Assembly (NCBI GenBank): GCA_017163975.1
Contig: JAFFSR010000306.1
Location: 808,564-872,563 of the forward strand
Origin: Anastatus disparis
Taxonomy: Eukaryota; Arthropoda; Insecta; Hymenoptera; Eupelmidae
Direction: 5' to 3'
DNA: 64,000 bases
Position numbers and translations under genes: made by a program. The notes under the pieces are model-generated. The model worked only from the letters and a program-made list of their open reading frames with translations. It made no database searches and was not told the origin of the DNA. Below, in pieces: positions 1 through 10,617 of this stretch (positions within the stretch are counted from its first letter, which is position 1; each line of letters starts with the position of its first letter).

Positions 1-1735
1 AAGATGGTATTGGTAAATACTTTTCTACTTTTTTTAATGATTGTTTTTGCGACTTATTAATAGTCATTGCATGAGCAAGTTATACAGGAAATTGTTTTCT
101 GGTCATCTGGAATAGCAGTTCATCATTTGCTGATGAGATCATACGTGGTAAGAATATAGTGCTCCTCTTTTTACTCCCTGTTAATATTTGTGAAATAATA
201 GTGAATTGTTTTAATGTCGTTATTACTAATCGGGTTCCGATTTTTGACACAATTTTCTACTGTGTTCTATTTTCATGTTTTACTATTAATAATGTTTGTC
301 TAAAATCACCTGATATGATAAATGTTTTCCCCCCAAATGGATAATTATTATCACATATATCTTTAAACATGCGATCGATGGCTTCAAACGCGTACACTAC
401 CCTCCAGCCACATTTGCCCACCCTACATGAAAATCGATAAAACTTCAAAGTTTTGTGGCTCAGTGAAAAATAGTCGTAATTGAAAAATTCCGACGGGGTT
501 TTAAAAAGGGTTTAAAAACCTTTAGTTTGAGCCGAGTTGAGCAAAAAAAAAATTAAGAAATACATGCCTTATGCGTAAAAAACTAACTAAAAAATATTCA
601 ATTTTTTTGCCCCTATTCAAATGCCTGCCATTTTCGCAGAAATTATCGAATCATAGAAAAACAAAATGGAGATAAAAGCCAAAGGAGTCACCTTCAAAAT
701 GAGCTATAGAAAGCTCATTTATGATCAATTTTACGGTAGTTATGGTCATTTTTTATGAAAAAAAACGATTTTTGTAATAGCTATCATCTCAAAAAATACG
801 CATGATAGAAAAAATTTTTAATGAAAAAATTGTTTATTTTAGAGTCAAAAATATAAATATTTAGATTTAACTGAAATCCGGAAAAAAAATTTTTTTTTAA
901 ATTCATTAAAATATAAATATTTAATAAATGGATTTTTTTTAATGGGATCAAAAATGAATAAAATCTTTTTTTACTGATTCTCAGTTTAACCTGAATATTT
1001 ATTTTTTTGACTCGAAAATAAACAACTTTTTTATTAAAAATTTTCTTATATCATGCGTATTTTTTGAGATAATAGCTATTTAAAAAAATCGTTTTTTTTT
1101 CATAAAAAATGACCATAACTACTGTAAAATCGATCATAAATGAGCTTTCTATAGCTAATTTTCAAGGTGACTCCTTTAGCTTTTACCTCCATTTTGTTTT
1201 TCTATGATTCGATGATTTCCGCAAAAATGGCAGGCATTTGAATAGGGGCAAAAAAAATTGAATATTTTTTAGTTAGTTTTTTACGCATAAGGCATGTATT
1301 TTTGAATTTTTTTTGCTGAACTTGGCTTAAACTAAAGGTTTTTGAACCCTTTTTAAAACCCCGTCGAAATTTTTCAATTACTATTTTTCACTGAGCCACA
1401 AAACTTTAAAGTTTTATCGATTTTCATGTAGGGTGGGCAAATGTGACTGAAGGGTAGTGTATTTTGATGTCATTGTGATTTCACCCCAGATAACAATTGA
1501 TATATTTTTCATTTGTTACCTATTTCGCTGTTTGCACTTATATTACACATTGTGTCTTCAAATATGTTCAACGGTAATTTAAATGTTGTGTGTACTGTCA
1601 CACCATCTTGTAATATAAATTAGCCGCTATACCTGTCCATGATACAACTAAATAGTTGATTCCATGAATTTTCAGATAAGTTATGATTGTATTTCATAAG
1701 TAGCTTTTACCACTTCCACCTGGACTGTCTATATA
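1..1735 (-). pseudogene. Pif1-like (Helitron-type) helicase fragment, interrupted
   Basis: Read on the minus strand, this is a relic of a superfamily-1 Pif1-like DNA helicase of the kind carried by Helitron rolling-circle transposons. In protein order it shows a Walker A segment near 1725-1690 (DSPGGSGKSYL), a TGIAANL segment near 1625, a TVHTTFKLPL-like segment near 1590-1560, a degraded Walker B region near 1490-1465, then across the insertion FEAIDRMFKDI and GGKTFIISGDFRQ (about 390-290), and near the window start FLPRMISSANDELLFQMTRKQ and AMTINKSQ. In-frame stops and frameshifts break it, and a foldback element at 395-1459 splits it. The C-terminal end runs off position 1. The N-terminal end stops at the 31-kb element at 1740, and no clear upstream helicase sequence resumes after 33189. 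Motif order and spacing make the family call firm. Assignment to Helitron rather than a host Pif1 rests on these insect-type motif variants and is inference. Confidence 0.85.
395..1459. mobile_element. 1.07-kb foldback element inserted at TA in the helicase relic
   Basis: Two arms of about 480 bp are inverted copies of each other around a centre near 925. The ends read CACTACCC... and ...GGGTAGTG, and each is flanked by TA (393-394 and 1460-1461). Both flanks are coding sequence of the same helicase relic, and the frame is continuous across one TA if the element is removed. This fits a TA-target cut-and-paste element such as a Tc1/mariner-type MITE. No ORF inside resembles a transposase. Confidence 0.85.
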
Positions 1736-1739
1736 TATA

Positions 1740-3004
1740 CCGGGTGACAGTGCGAGAGTGGTGGCTAAGTTTTGAGTATGATAATTTATTTTTTTATTAA
1801 CTAACACCATGGTTTTAAGGGTTTTCGGGGCCAAGGAATCCAATGGTCAAGTTATTTTCGTTGTAAAATTAATATTTCGAAAAATAAAAAATTTATTTTT
1901 TGAAAAAATTAACGAATCTTGGTTTTAATTAATATTATCGAAAGCTGATTAAATTTAACGACGATACGACCTTTGCTGCCTTAAATTTAATGTTTTTAAG
2001 TATTTTTAATTAATTGTTAAAAGTTGATATTTTAGAGTGACTGATATTCCGTGAAAAATTTACGGAATGGAATTTTTCAAATCAAGCAGCAACTTCACGG
2101 CGAGTTTTGACATTTAAATGAACTGCTCGAAAAGCGGGTTATGTTGATGCTATTGTTTACGAATATAATTCGTAGTCGTCGATCATAGATGGCAATGCTA
2201 GTTCCTTTAGAACTATTATTTATAAAAATAGTGTAATGGCTGTGTAATATATTTTGGTGGCCAATAAAAAGAAATAATAATAATAATATTATTTATAAAG
2301 ATTTTTATTATAATAAGAATAAAGACGATTAAAATATTATAAATTTACATGAAGTTAATTTATTTAATGATTTATTTAATCGATATAAGTTTATATTTCT
2401 AATTTAAACAAAATAAAATAATAAAATGAATGAAATTTTTATTTTTACTGATAATACGCAAATGTCCTATTGTCATAAGTTATTTAAAAATTTCAATACT
2501 CGAAAATACGTGTCAATTTTTATGATTATTATTTGAAAAATAATAATTTGAGCATATAATAAAATTGACTACAACAATATTATTTAGTACTGTTTTTTTT
2601 ATAATTTTTATTTTTTTATTTGTATTATTTGAAAATACATGTAAAAAGTAATAAGAGCAATTCTCAAAGCTTTTTTAAAAATTTATTTATTTTTTGCAAA
2701 TAAATTGAAAATTCTATTTTAAATTCATTAAATTTGTTATAATAATGACAATATTATTGAATTTTAAATATTTCATTTAATATGTAATATTTCATAACCG
2801 TGACGGTCACAACAGCAAGCACAAAAGAAATTCAAATTATTTTATAAGTGAAGAACAATGATGTGTATGTAACTCCATTTTGTTCTTTTCTTTTGATGTG
2901 TATCGTTTGCATTCTATAACTTAATTCATAGATGGCGATAGCAGGTTATAAGAAAGAGTGTATGCATAGAAAGATGTTAATGAGTAATTGTGATTCCTTA
3001 AATA
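1740..3004 (+). repeat. Left terminal inverted repeat of the 31-kb element
   Basis: AT-rich 1,265-bp sequence that matches 31912-33189 in inverse orientation along its full length, with scattered substitutions and small indels. Shared landmarks include the CACCATGG region near 1807-1814, the GTGACGGTCAC region near 2798 and the block ending CCTTAAATA at 3004. There is no credible ORF. Confidence 0.9.
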
Positions 3005-3529
3005 GATTTTCGGCGCCCGTTTTGTGTGACTAAAATACCACATTCTCACAGTGAGGAAATGTGGTATTTTGCTAAAAATCGGATTCCGCTCACCTTGTTG
3101 GTAAAAATTCTATACCCCACCCATGGCAAAATAGGTTCCCCACTCTTTTATTTGTCACTCTTGCTACGCTTGAGTGGGGGAATGACTTGTAAGGGAACGA
3201 CTCATTTTGCTCACTAGTAGAGTAATGTACTATTTTTAACTGTTTCTTATGTAAGATTTGGGCGGGGGTATTATCAATAAAAATCGACATCTACACGAAA
3301 ATGACACTTGCACACAACTAACCGGCTTATGTATATGTGTGCTATACGCATCCATTAGCAACGGACACATTTACTATATTATATTTGCACATGAGTAAAC
3401 ATAATATTGATAGTTGTTCGTGCTTAGCCTCAATTTTTATTTCATATTATATAATTATTATAACTTAAGATATTTATTTTAATAAATTCATTATTAATAA
3501 AAAAATTTGTAATCATTAGATCGCTATTT
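3005..3529. other. Subterminal region with a 39-bp hairpin
   Basis: Non-coding. Positions 3032-3070 form a near-perfect hairpin (AAAATACCACATT paired with AATGTGGTATTTT around CTCACAGTGAG). Nearby, at 3160-3215, is a CTTGCTACGCTTGAG segment that weakly resembles the CTCGCTTCGCTCGGG modules near the right end (31220). From about 3380 to 3529 the sequence is plain AT-rich DNA. Confidence 0.6.
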
Positions 3530-6500
3530 TTTAGTCCGAAAAAAAGTCTTCTTATAAAGAAATTCTTTTTATAATAAGTCTGCCTTAAAGTCTGGCAAGA
3601 AGACTAAAGAACAGAATTGCTAAGTATCTAAATCTGGTAAAAAGTCTGACTTCATGTCTAACAGTCTTAAAGTTTGGTAGACAGTCTTGCTTTTAGTTAG
3701 ACTAACAGCTGGTTAAATAAACATTTAAAAGCATGTCAAAAAATCTGGCTGTAAGCCTTGCAGAAAATCAGGTAAAAAGTCTGGCATAAGTTCTTGTGAA
3801 AAGACGGGCAGAATAGCTATCAAAGAGTCCAGCTAGAGTCTGGCGAAAAGTTTGTCATAAAGTCTAGCTACAGATTTAGTAAAAAGTCTGGCAAAAATCT
3901 GGCAGTAGGCCGTGTAAAGTCTGGTAAAAGTCTGGCAAAAATCTGGCAGTAGGCCGTGTAAAGTCTGGTAAAAGTCTGGCTAATCTCTGACAACTCTGGC
4001 TAAGGGTCTGGTTAAAAGTATAGGGAAAAATCTGTCAGCAAGCCATTCAAGAAGTCTGGTGAAAAGCCTGCCTAAAAGTCTTGCCTACAGTATATCGAAA
4101 AGTTAAGCTATAACTGTCGCAAACGGGCTGACTAAATAACTACCGGAAATTCTGGTATAAATTCTTGTAAAAAGTCTGGAATAATAGCTAGCTAAGAGTC
4201 CAGCTAGAGTCCGGCGAAAAGTTTGTCATAAAGTCTAGCTACAGATTTAGTAAAAAGTCTGGCAAAAATCTGGCAGTAGGCCGTGTAAAGTCTGGTAAAA
4301 GTCTGGCTAAAAGTTTTTCAAAAAGTCTGATAAAAAGTGTTGCGAAAAGTCTGTCGAAACGTCTGACAAAAAGTCTGGCCATGAGTGCAAAAAAAAAACA
4401 TGGTGAAAAGTCTAGCAAAAAGTCTGGTAGAAAGTCTTGCAAAAAATCTGGCAAGACGTCTTGCAAAAAAATCTGGCAAGACGTCTTGCAAAAAGTCTGG
4501 AAAAGAGTCTTACATAAAGTCTAACATTAACTTTTTCAAAAAGTCTGGTGAAAAGTGTTGCGAAAAGTCTGTCGAAACTTCTGGCAAGAGGTCTGGTGAT
4601 GAGTCTACGAAAAAGTTTGTCGAAAAGTCTAGCAAACAGTCTGGTAGAAAGACTTGCAGGATATCTGGCAAAACGTCTTGCAAAAAGTCTAGCAGAACGT
4701 ATTGTAAATAGTCTGGCAAAAAGTCTTGCGTAAAGTCTGGCAAAAGAGTTTTTCAAAAAGTCTGGTAAAAAGTGTGGCGGAAAGTTTGTCGAAACGTATG
4801 ACAAAAGATCTAGCGACGAGTCTAGGAAAAAGTTTGGCGAAAAGTATAGCAAAACGTTTGGTAGAAAGTCTTGCAGGAAGTCTGGCTAAACGTCTTGCAA
4901 AAAGTCTAGCAGAACGTCTGGCGAATAGTCTAGAAAAAAGTCTTGCACAAAGTCTAACAAAAACTTTTTCAAAGAGTCTGGTGAGAAATGTGGCAAAAAG
5001 TCTGTTGGAACGTCTGGCAAAAAGTTTTTTAAAAAGTCTGGAAAAAAGTGTTGCAGAAAGTCTGGTAGAAAGTCTTTCAGGAAGTCTGGCTAAACGTCTT
5101 GCGGATGGTCTAAAGAGTGTTGCGTAAATTCTGGCAAGAAGTTTTCCAAGAAGTCTCGTAAAAAGTATTGCGGAAAGTCTGTCGAAATGCTAGCAAAAGG
5201 TCTGGCGATAAGTATAGAAAAAAGTCTGGCGAAAAGTCTAACAAAAAGTCTGGTAGAAAGTCTTGCAGGAAGTCTGGCTAAACGTCTTGCAAAAAGTCTA
5301 GCAGAACGTCTTGCGGATAGTCTCGCGAAAAATCTTACGAAAAGTCTGGTCACAAGTTTTTTAGAAAATCTGGTGAAAAGTGTTAAGAAAAGTTTGTCGA
5401 AACGTCTGGCAAAAGGTCTGGCGATAACTCTAAGAAAAAATCTGGCGAAAAGTCTAGCAAAACGTCTGGTAGAAAGTCTTGCAGGAAGTCTGGCTAAACG
5501 TCTTGCGGATAGTCTGAAGAGTCTTGCGTGCATTCTGGCAACAAGTTTTGCAAAAAGTCTCGTAAAAAGTATTGCATAATTCTGTCGAAACGTCCGGCGA
5601 AAGGTCTGGCGATGAGTCTAGAAAAAAGTCTGGCAAAAAGTCTAACAAAAAGTCTGGTAGAAAGTCTTGCAAGAAGTCTGGCTAAACGTCTTGCGGATGG
5701 TCTGAAGAGTCTTGCGTAAATTCTGGCAAGAAGTTTTCCAAGAAGTCTCGTAAAAAGTATTGCGGAAAGTCTGTCGAAATGCTAGCAAAAGGTCTGGCGA
5801 TAAGTATAGAAAAAAGTCTGGCGAAAAGTCTAACAAAAAGTCTGGTAGAAAGTCTTGCAGGAAGTCTGGCTAAACGTCTTGCGGATGGTCTGAAGAGTCT
5901 TGCGTAAATTCTGGCAAGAAGTTTTCCAAAAATTCTCGTAAAAAGTATTGCGGAAAGTCTGTCGAAATGCTAGCAAAAGGTCTGGCGATAAGTATAGAAA
6001 AAAGTCTGGCGAAAAGTCTAACAAAAAGTCTGGTAGAAAGTCTTGCAGGAAGTCTGGCTAAACGTCTTGCAAAAAGTCTAGCTACAGATTTAGTAAAAAG
6101 TCTGGCAAAAATCTGGCAGTAGGCCGTGTAAAGTCTGGTAAAAGTCTGGCTAAAAGTTTTTCAAAAAGTCTGATAAAAAGTGTTGCGAAAAGTCTGTCGC
6201 AACGTCTGACAAAAAGTCTGGCCATGAGTGCAAAAAAAAAACATGGTGAAAAGTCTAGCAAAAAGTCTGGTAGAAAGTCTTGCAAAAAATCTGGCAAGAC
6301 GTCTTGCAAAAAATCTGGCAAGACGTCTTGCAAAAAGTCTGGAAAAGAGTCTTACATAAAGTCTAACATTAACTTTTTCAAAAAGTCTGGTGAAAAGTGT
6401 TGCGAAAAGTCTGTCGAAACTTCTGGCAAGAGGTCTGGTGATGAGTCTACGAAAAAGTTTGTCGAAAAGTCTAGCAAACAGTCTGGTAGAAAGACTTGCA

Positions 6501-9500
6501 GGATATCTGGCAAAACGTCTTGCAAAAAGTCTAGCAGAACGTATTGTAAATAGTCTGGCAAAAAGTCTTGCGTAAAGTCTGGCAAAGAGTTTTTCAAAAA
6601 GTCTGGTAAAAAGTGTGGCGGAAAGTTTGTCGAAACGTATGACAAAAGATCTAGCGACGAGTCTAGGAAAAAGTTTGGCGAAAAGTATAGCAAAACGTTT
6701 GGTAGAAAGTCTTGCAGGAAGTCTGGCTAAACGTCTTGCAAAAAGTCTAGCAGAACGTCTGGCGAATAGTCTAGAAAAAAGTCTTGCACAAAGTCTAACA
6801 AAAACTTTTTCAAAGAGTCTGGTGAGAAATGTGGCAAAAAGTCTGTTGAAACGTCTGGCAAAAAGTTTTTTAAAAAGTCTGGAAAAAGTGTTGCAGAAAG
6901 TCTGGTAGAAAGTCTTTCAGGAAGTCTGGCTAAACGTCTTGCGGATGGTCTAAAGAGTGTTGCGTAAATTCTGGCAAGAAGTTTTCCAAGAAGTCTCGTA
7001 AAAAGTATTGCGGAAAGTCTGTCGAAATGCTAGCAAAAGGTCTGGCGATAAGTATAGAAAAAGTCTGGCGAAAAGTCTAACAAAAAGTCTGGTAGAAAGT
7101 CTTGCAGGAAGTCTGGCTAAACGTCTTGCAAAAAGTCTAGCAGAACGTCTTGCGGATAGTCTCGCGAAAAATCTTACGAAAAGTCTGGTCACAAGTTTTT
7201 TAGAAAATCTGGTGAAAAGTGTTAAGAAAAGTTTGTCGAAACGTCTGGCAAAAGGTCTGGCGATAACTCTAAGAAAAAATCTGGCGAAAAGTCTAACAAG
7301 AAGTCTGGTAGAAAGGCTTGCAGGAATTCTGGCTAAACGTCTTGCAAAACGTCTAGCAGAACGTCTTGCGTAAAGTCTGCCCAAAAGTTTTTCAAAAAGT
7401 CTGGTGAAAAGTGTGGCGTTAAGTCTGGCTAAAAGTTTCCCAAAAAGTCTGGTGAAAAGTGTAGCGGAAAGTCAATCGAAACGTCTAGCAAAAGGTCTGG
7501 CGATAAGTATAAAAAAAGTCTGACGAAAAGTCTAACAAAAAGTCTGGTAGAAAGTCTTGCAGGAAGTCTGGCTAAACGTCTTGCAAAAAGTCTAGCAGAA
7601 CGTCTTGCGGATAGTCTCGCGAAAAGTCTTGCGTAAAGTCTGGCCAAAAGTTTTGCAAAAAGTCTGGTGAAAAGTATTGCAAAAGTCTATTGAAACTTCT
7701 ATCCAAAGGTCTTCAGATGAGTCTTGGAAAAAGTCTGGCGAAAAGTCTAACAAAAAGTCTGGTAGAAAGTCTTGCAGGCAGTCTGGCTAAACGTCTTGCG
7801 GATGGTCTAAAGAGTCTTGCGTAAATTCTGGCAAGAAGTTTTCCAAAAAGTCTCGTAAAAAGTATTGCGGAAAGTCTGTCAAAATGCTAGCAAAAGGTCT
7901 GGCGATAAGTATAGAAAAAAATCTGGCGAAAAGTCTAAACAAAAGTTTGGTAGAAAGTCTTGCAGGAAGTCTGGCTAAACGTCTTGCAAAAAGTCTAGCA
8001 GAACGTCTTGCGGATAGACTCGCGAAAAATCTTGCGTAAAGTCTGGCCAAAAGTTTTTCAAAAAGTCTGGTGAGAAGTGTGGTGGAAAGTCTATCGAAAC
8101 GTCTAGAAAAAGGTCTGGCGATGAGTCTACGAAAAAGTCTGGCGAAAAGTATAGCAAAACGTCTGGTAGAAAGTCTTGCAGGAAGTCTGGCTAAACGTCT
8201 TGCGGATAGTCTGAAGAGTCTTGCGTGCATTCTGGCAACAAGTTTTGCAAAAAGTCTCGTAAAAAGTATTGCATAATTCTGTCGAAACGTCCGGCGAAAG
8301 GTCTGGCGATGAGTCTAGAAAAAAGTCTGGCAAAAAGTCTAACAAAAAGTCTGGTAGAAAGTCTTGCAAGAAGTCTGGCTAAACGTCTTGCGGATGGTCT
8401 GAAGAGTCTTGCGTAAATTCTGGCAAGAAGTTTTCCAAGAAGTCTCGTAAAAAGTATTGCGGAAAGTCTGTCGAAATGCTAGCAAAAGGTCTGGCGATAA
8501 GTATAGAAAAAAGTCTGGCGAAAAGTCTAACAAAAAGTCTGGTAGAAAGTCTTGCAGGAAGTCTGGCTAAACGTCTTGCGGATGGTCTGAAGAGTCTTGC
8601 GTAAATTCTGGCAAGAAGTTTTCCAAAAATTCTCGTAAAAAGTATTGCGGAAAGTCTGTCGAAATGCTAGCAAAAGGTCTGGCGATAAGTATAGAAAAAA
8701 GTCTGGCGAAAAGTCTAACAAAAAGTCTGGTAGAAAGTCTTGCAGGAAGTCTGGCTAAACGTCTTGCAAAAAGTCTAGCAGAACGTCTTGCGGATAGTCT
8801 TGCGAAAAGTCTTGCGTAAAGTCTGGCCAAAAGTTTTTCTAAAAGTCTGGTGAAAAGTATTGCGAAAAGTCTATTGAAACTTCTATCCAAAGGTCTGCCG
8901 ATGAGTCTTGGAAAAAGTCTGGCGAAAAGTCCAACAAAAAGTCTGGTAGAAAGTCTTGCAGGAAGTCTGGCTAAACGTCTTGCGGATGGTCTGAAGAGTC
9001 TTGCGTAAATTCTGGCAAGAAGTTTTCCAAAAATTCTCGTAAAAAGTATTGCGGAAAGTCTGTCGAAATGCTAGCAAAAGGTCTGGCGATAAGTATAGAA
9101 AAAAGTCTGGCGAAAAGTCTAACAAAAAGTCTGGTAGAAAGTCTTGCAGGAAGTCTGGCTAAACGTCTTGCAAAAAGTCTAGCAGAATGTCTTGCGAATA
9201 GTCTGGCAAAAAGTCTTGCGCAAAGTCTGGCCAAAAGTTTTTCGAAAAGTCTGGTGAAAAGTATTGCAAAAATCTATTGAAACGTCTATCCAAAGGTCTG
9301 CCGATGAGTCTAGGAAAAAGTCTGACGTAAAGTCTAACAAAAAGTCTGGTAGAAAGTCTTGCATCAAGTCTGGCTAAACGTCTTGCGGATAGTCTGAAGA
9401 GTCTTACGTGCATTCTGGCAACAAGTTTTGCAAAAAGTCTCGTAAAAAGTATTGCATAATTCTGTCAAAACGTCTAGCAAAAGGTCTGGCGATAAGTATA

Positions 9501-10613
9501 GAAAAAAGTCTGGCGAAAAGTCTAACAAAAAGTCTGGTAGAAAGTCTTGCAGAAAGTCTGGCTAAACGTCTTGCAAAAAGTCTAGCAGAACGTCTTGCGG
9601 ATAGTCTCGCAAAAAGTCTTGCGTAAAGTCTGGCCAAAAGTTTTTCAAAACGTCTGGTGATAAGTGTGGCGGAAAGTCTATCGAAACGTCTAGATAAAGG
9701 TCTGGCGATGAGTCTAGGAAAAAGTCTGGCGAAAAGTATACCGAAACGTCTGGTAGAAAGTTTTGCAGGATATCTGGCTAAAGGTCTTGCAGAATGTCCA
9801 GCAGTACGTGATGCAAATAGTTTGGCAAAAAGTCTTGCGGGAAGTCTGGCCACAAGTTTTTTAGAAAATCTGGTGAAAAGTGATGCGAAAAGTTTGTCGA
9901 AACGTCTGGCAAAAGATCTAGCGACGAGTTTAGAAAAAAGTTTGACTAAAAGTATAGCAAAACGTCTGGTAGAAAGTCTTGCAGGAAGTCTGGCTAAACG
10001 TCTTGCAAAAAGTCTAGCAGAACGTCTGGCGAATAGTCTAGCAAAAAGTCTTGCGAAAAGTCTAACAAAAACTTTTTCAAAAAGTCTGGTGAGAAGTGTG
10101 GCGAAAAGTCTGTTAAAACGTCTGGCAAAAAGTTTTTTAAAAAGTCTGCAAAACAGTGTTGCATAAAGTCTATCGAAACATGTGGCAAAAGATCTAGCGA
10201 TGAGTCTTGGAAAAAGTCTGGCGAAAAGTCTAACAAAAAGTCTGGCTAAACATCTTGCAAAAAGTCTAGCAGAACGTCTTGCGAATAGTCTGGTAAAATC
10301 TGTTGCATAAAGTCTAACAAGAACTTTTTCAAAAAGTCTGGTGAAATGTGTGGCGAAAAGTCTGTTGAAACGTCTGGCAAAAAGTTTTTCAAAAAGTCTG
10401 GGAAAAAGTGTTGCGAATAAATTGTCGAAACGTCTGGTAAAAGGTCTGGCGATGAGTCTAGAAAACAATCTGTCGAAAAGTCTAGCAAAAAGTCTGGTTG
10501 AAAGTCTTGCAGAAAGTCTGGCTAAACGTCTTCAAAAAAGTCTAGCGGAACGTCTTACGTATAGTCTGGCAAAAAGTGTGGCGAAAAGTCTGTCGGAAAG
10601 GTATTTACAGTAA
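3530..10613. repeat. 7-kb array of a ~12-bp unit (AAAAGTCTGGCA-like)
   Basis: The whole stretch is built from a degenerate 12-bp unit with a nearly invariant GTCT core. Because the unit is a multiple of three and poor in stops, several frames stay open and give artefactual proteins such as KSLAKSL on the plus strand and RLFARLFAR on the minus strand. Longer repeats are superimposed: a ~188-bp unit (for example 5642-5836 and 5830-6024), a ~1.84-kb duplication (4240 onward and 6081 onward) and a ~2.7-kb offset copy (about 5530-6080 and 8225-8780). The left third (3530-4240) is more diverged than the centre, typical of an array whose edges decay while its core is homogenised. Confidence 0.92.
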
Positions 10614-10617
10614 AAGT

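Noticed and set aside
4239..5719. Many overlapping 60-150-codon frames with KSLAKS or RLFAR repeats
   Set aside because: Same cause: a stop-poor repeat whose unit is a multiple of three. There is no domain, no start context and no conservation signal.
9404..10468. 354-codon minus-strand open frame, one of the longest in the window, Arg/Leu/Phe-rich
   Set aside because: It lies wholly inside the 12-bp array; its peptide is the translation of the repeat, and the opposite strand and other frames are open in the same way.
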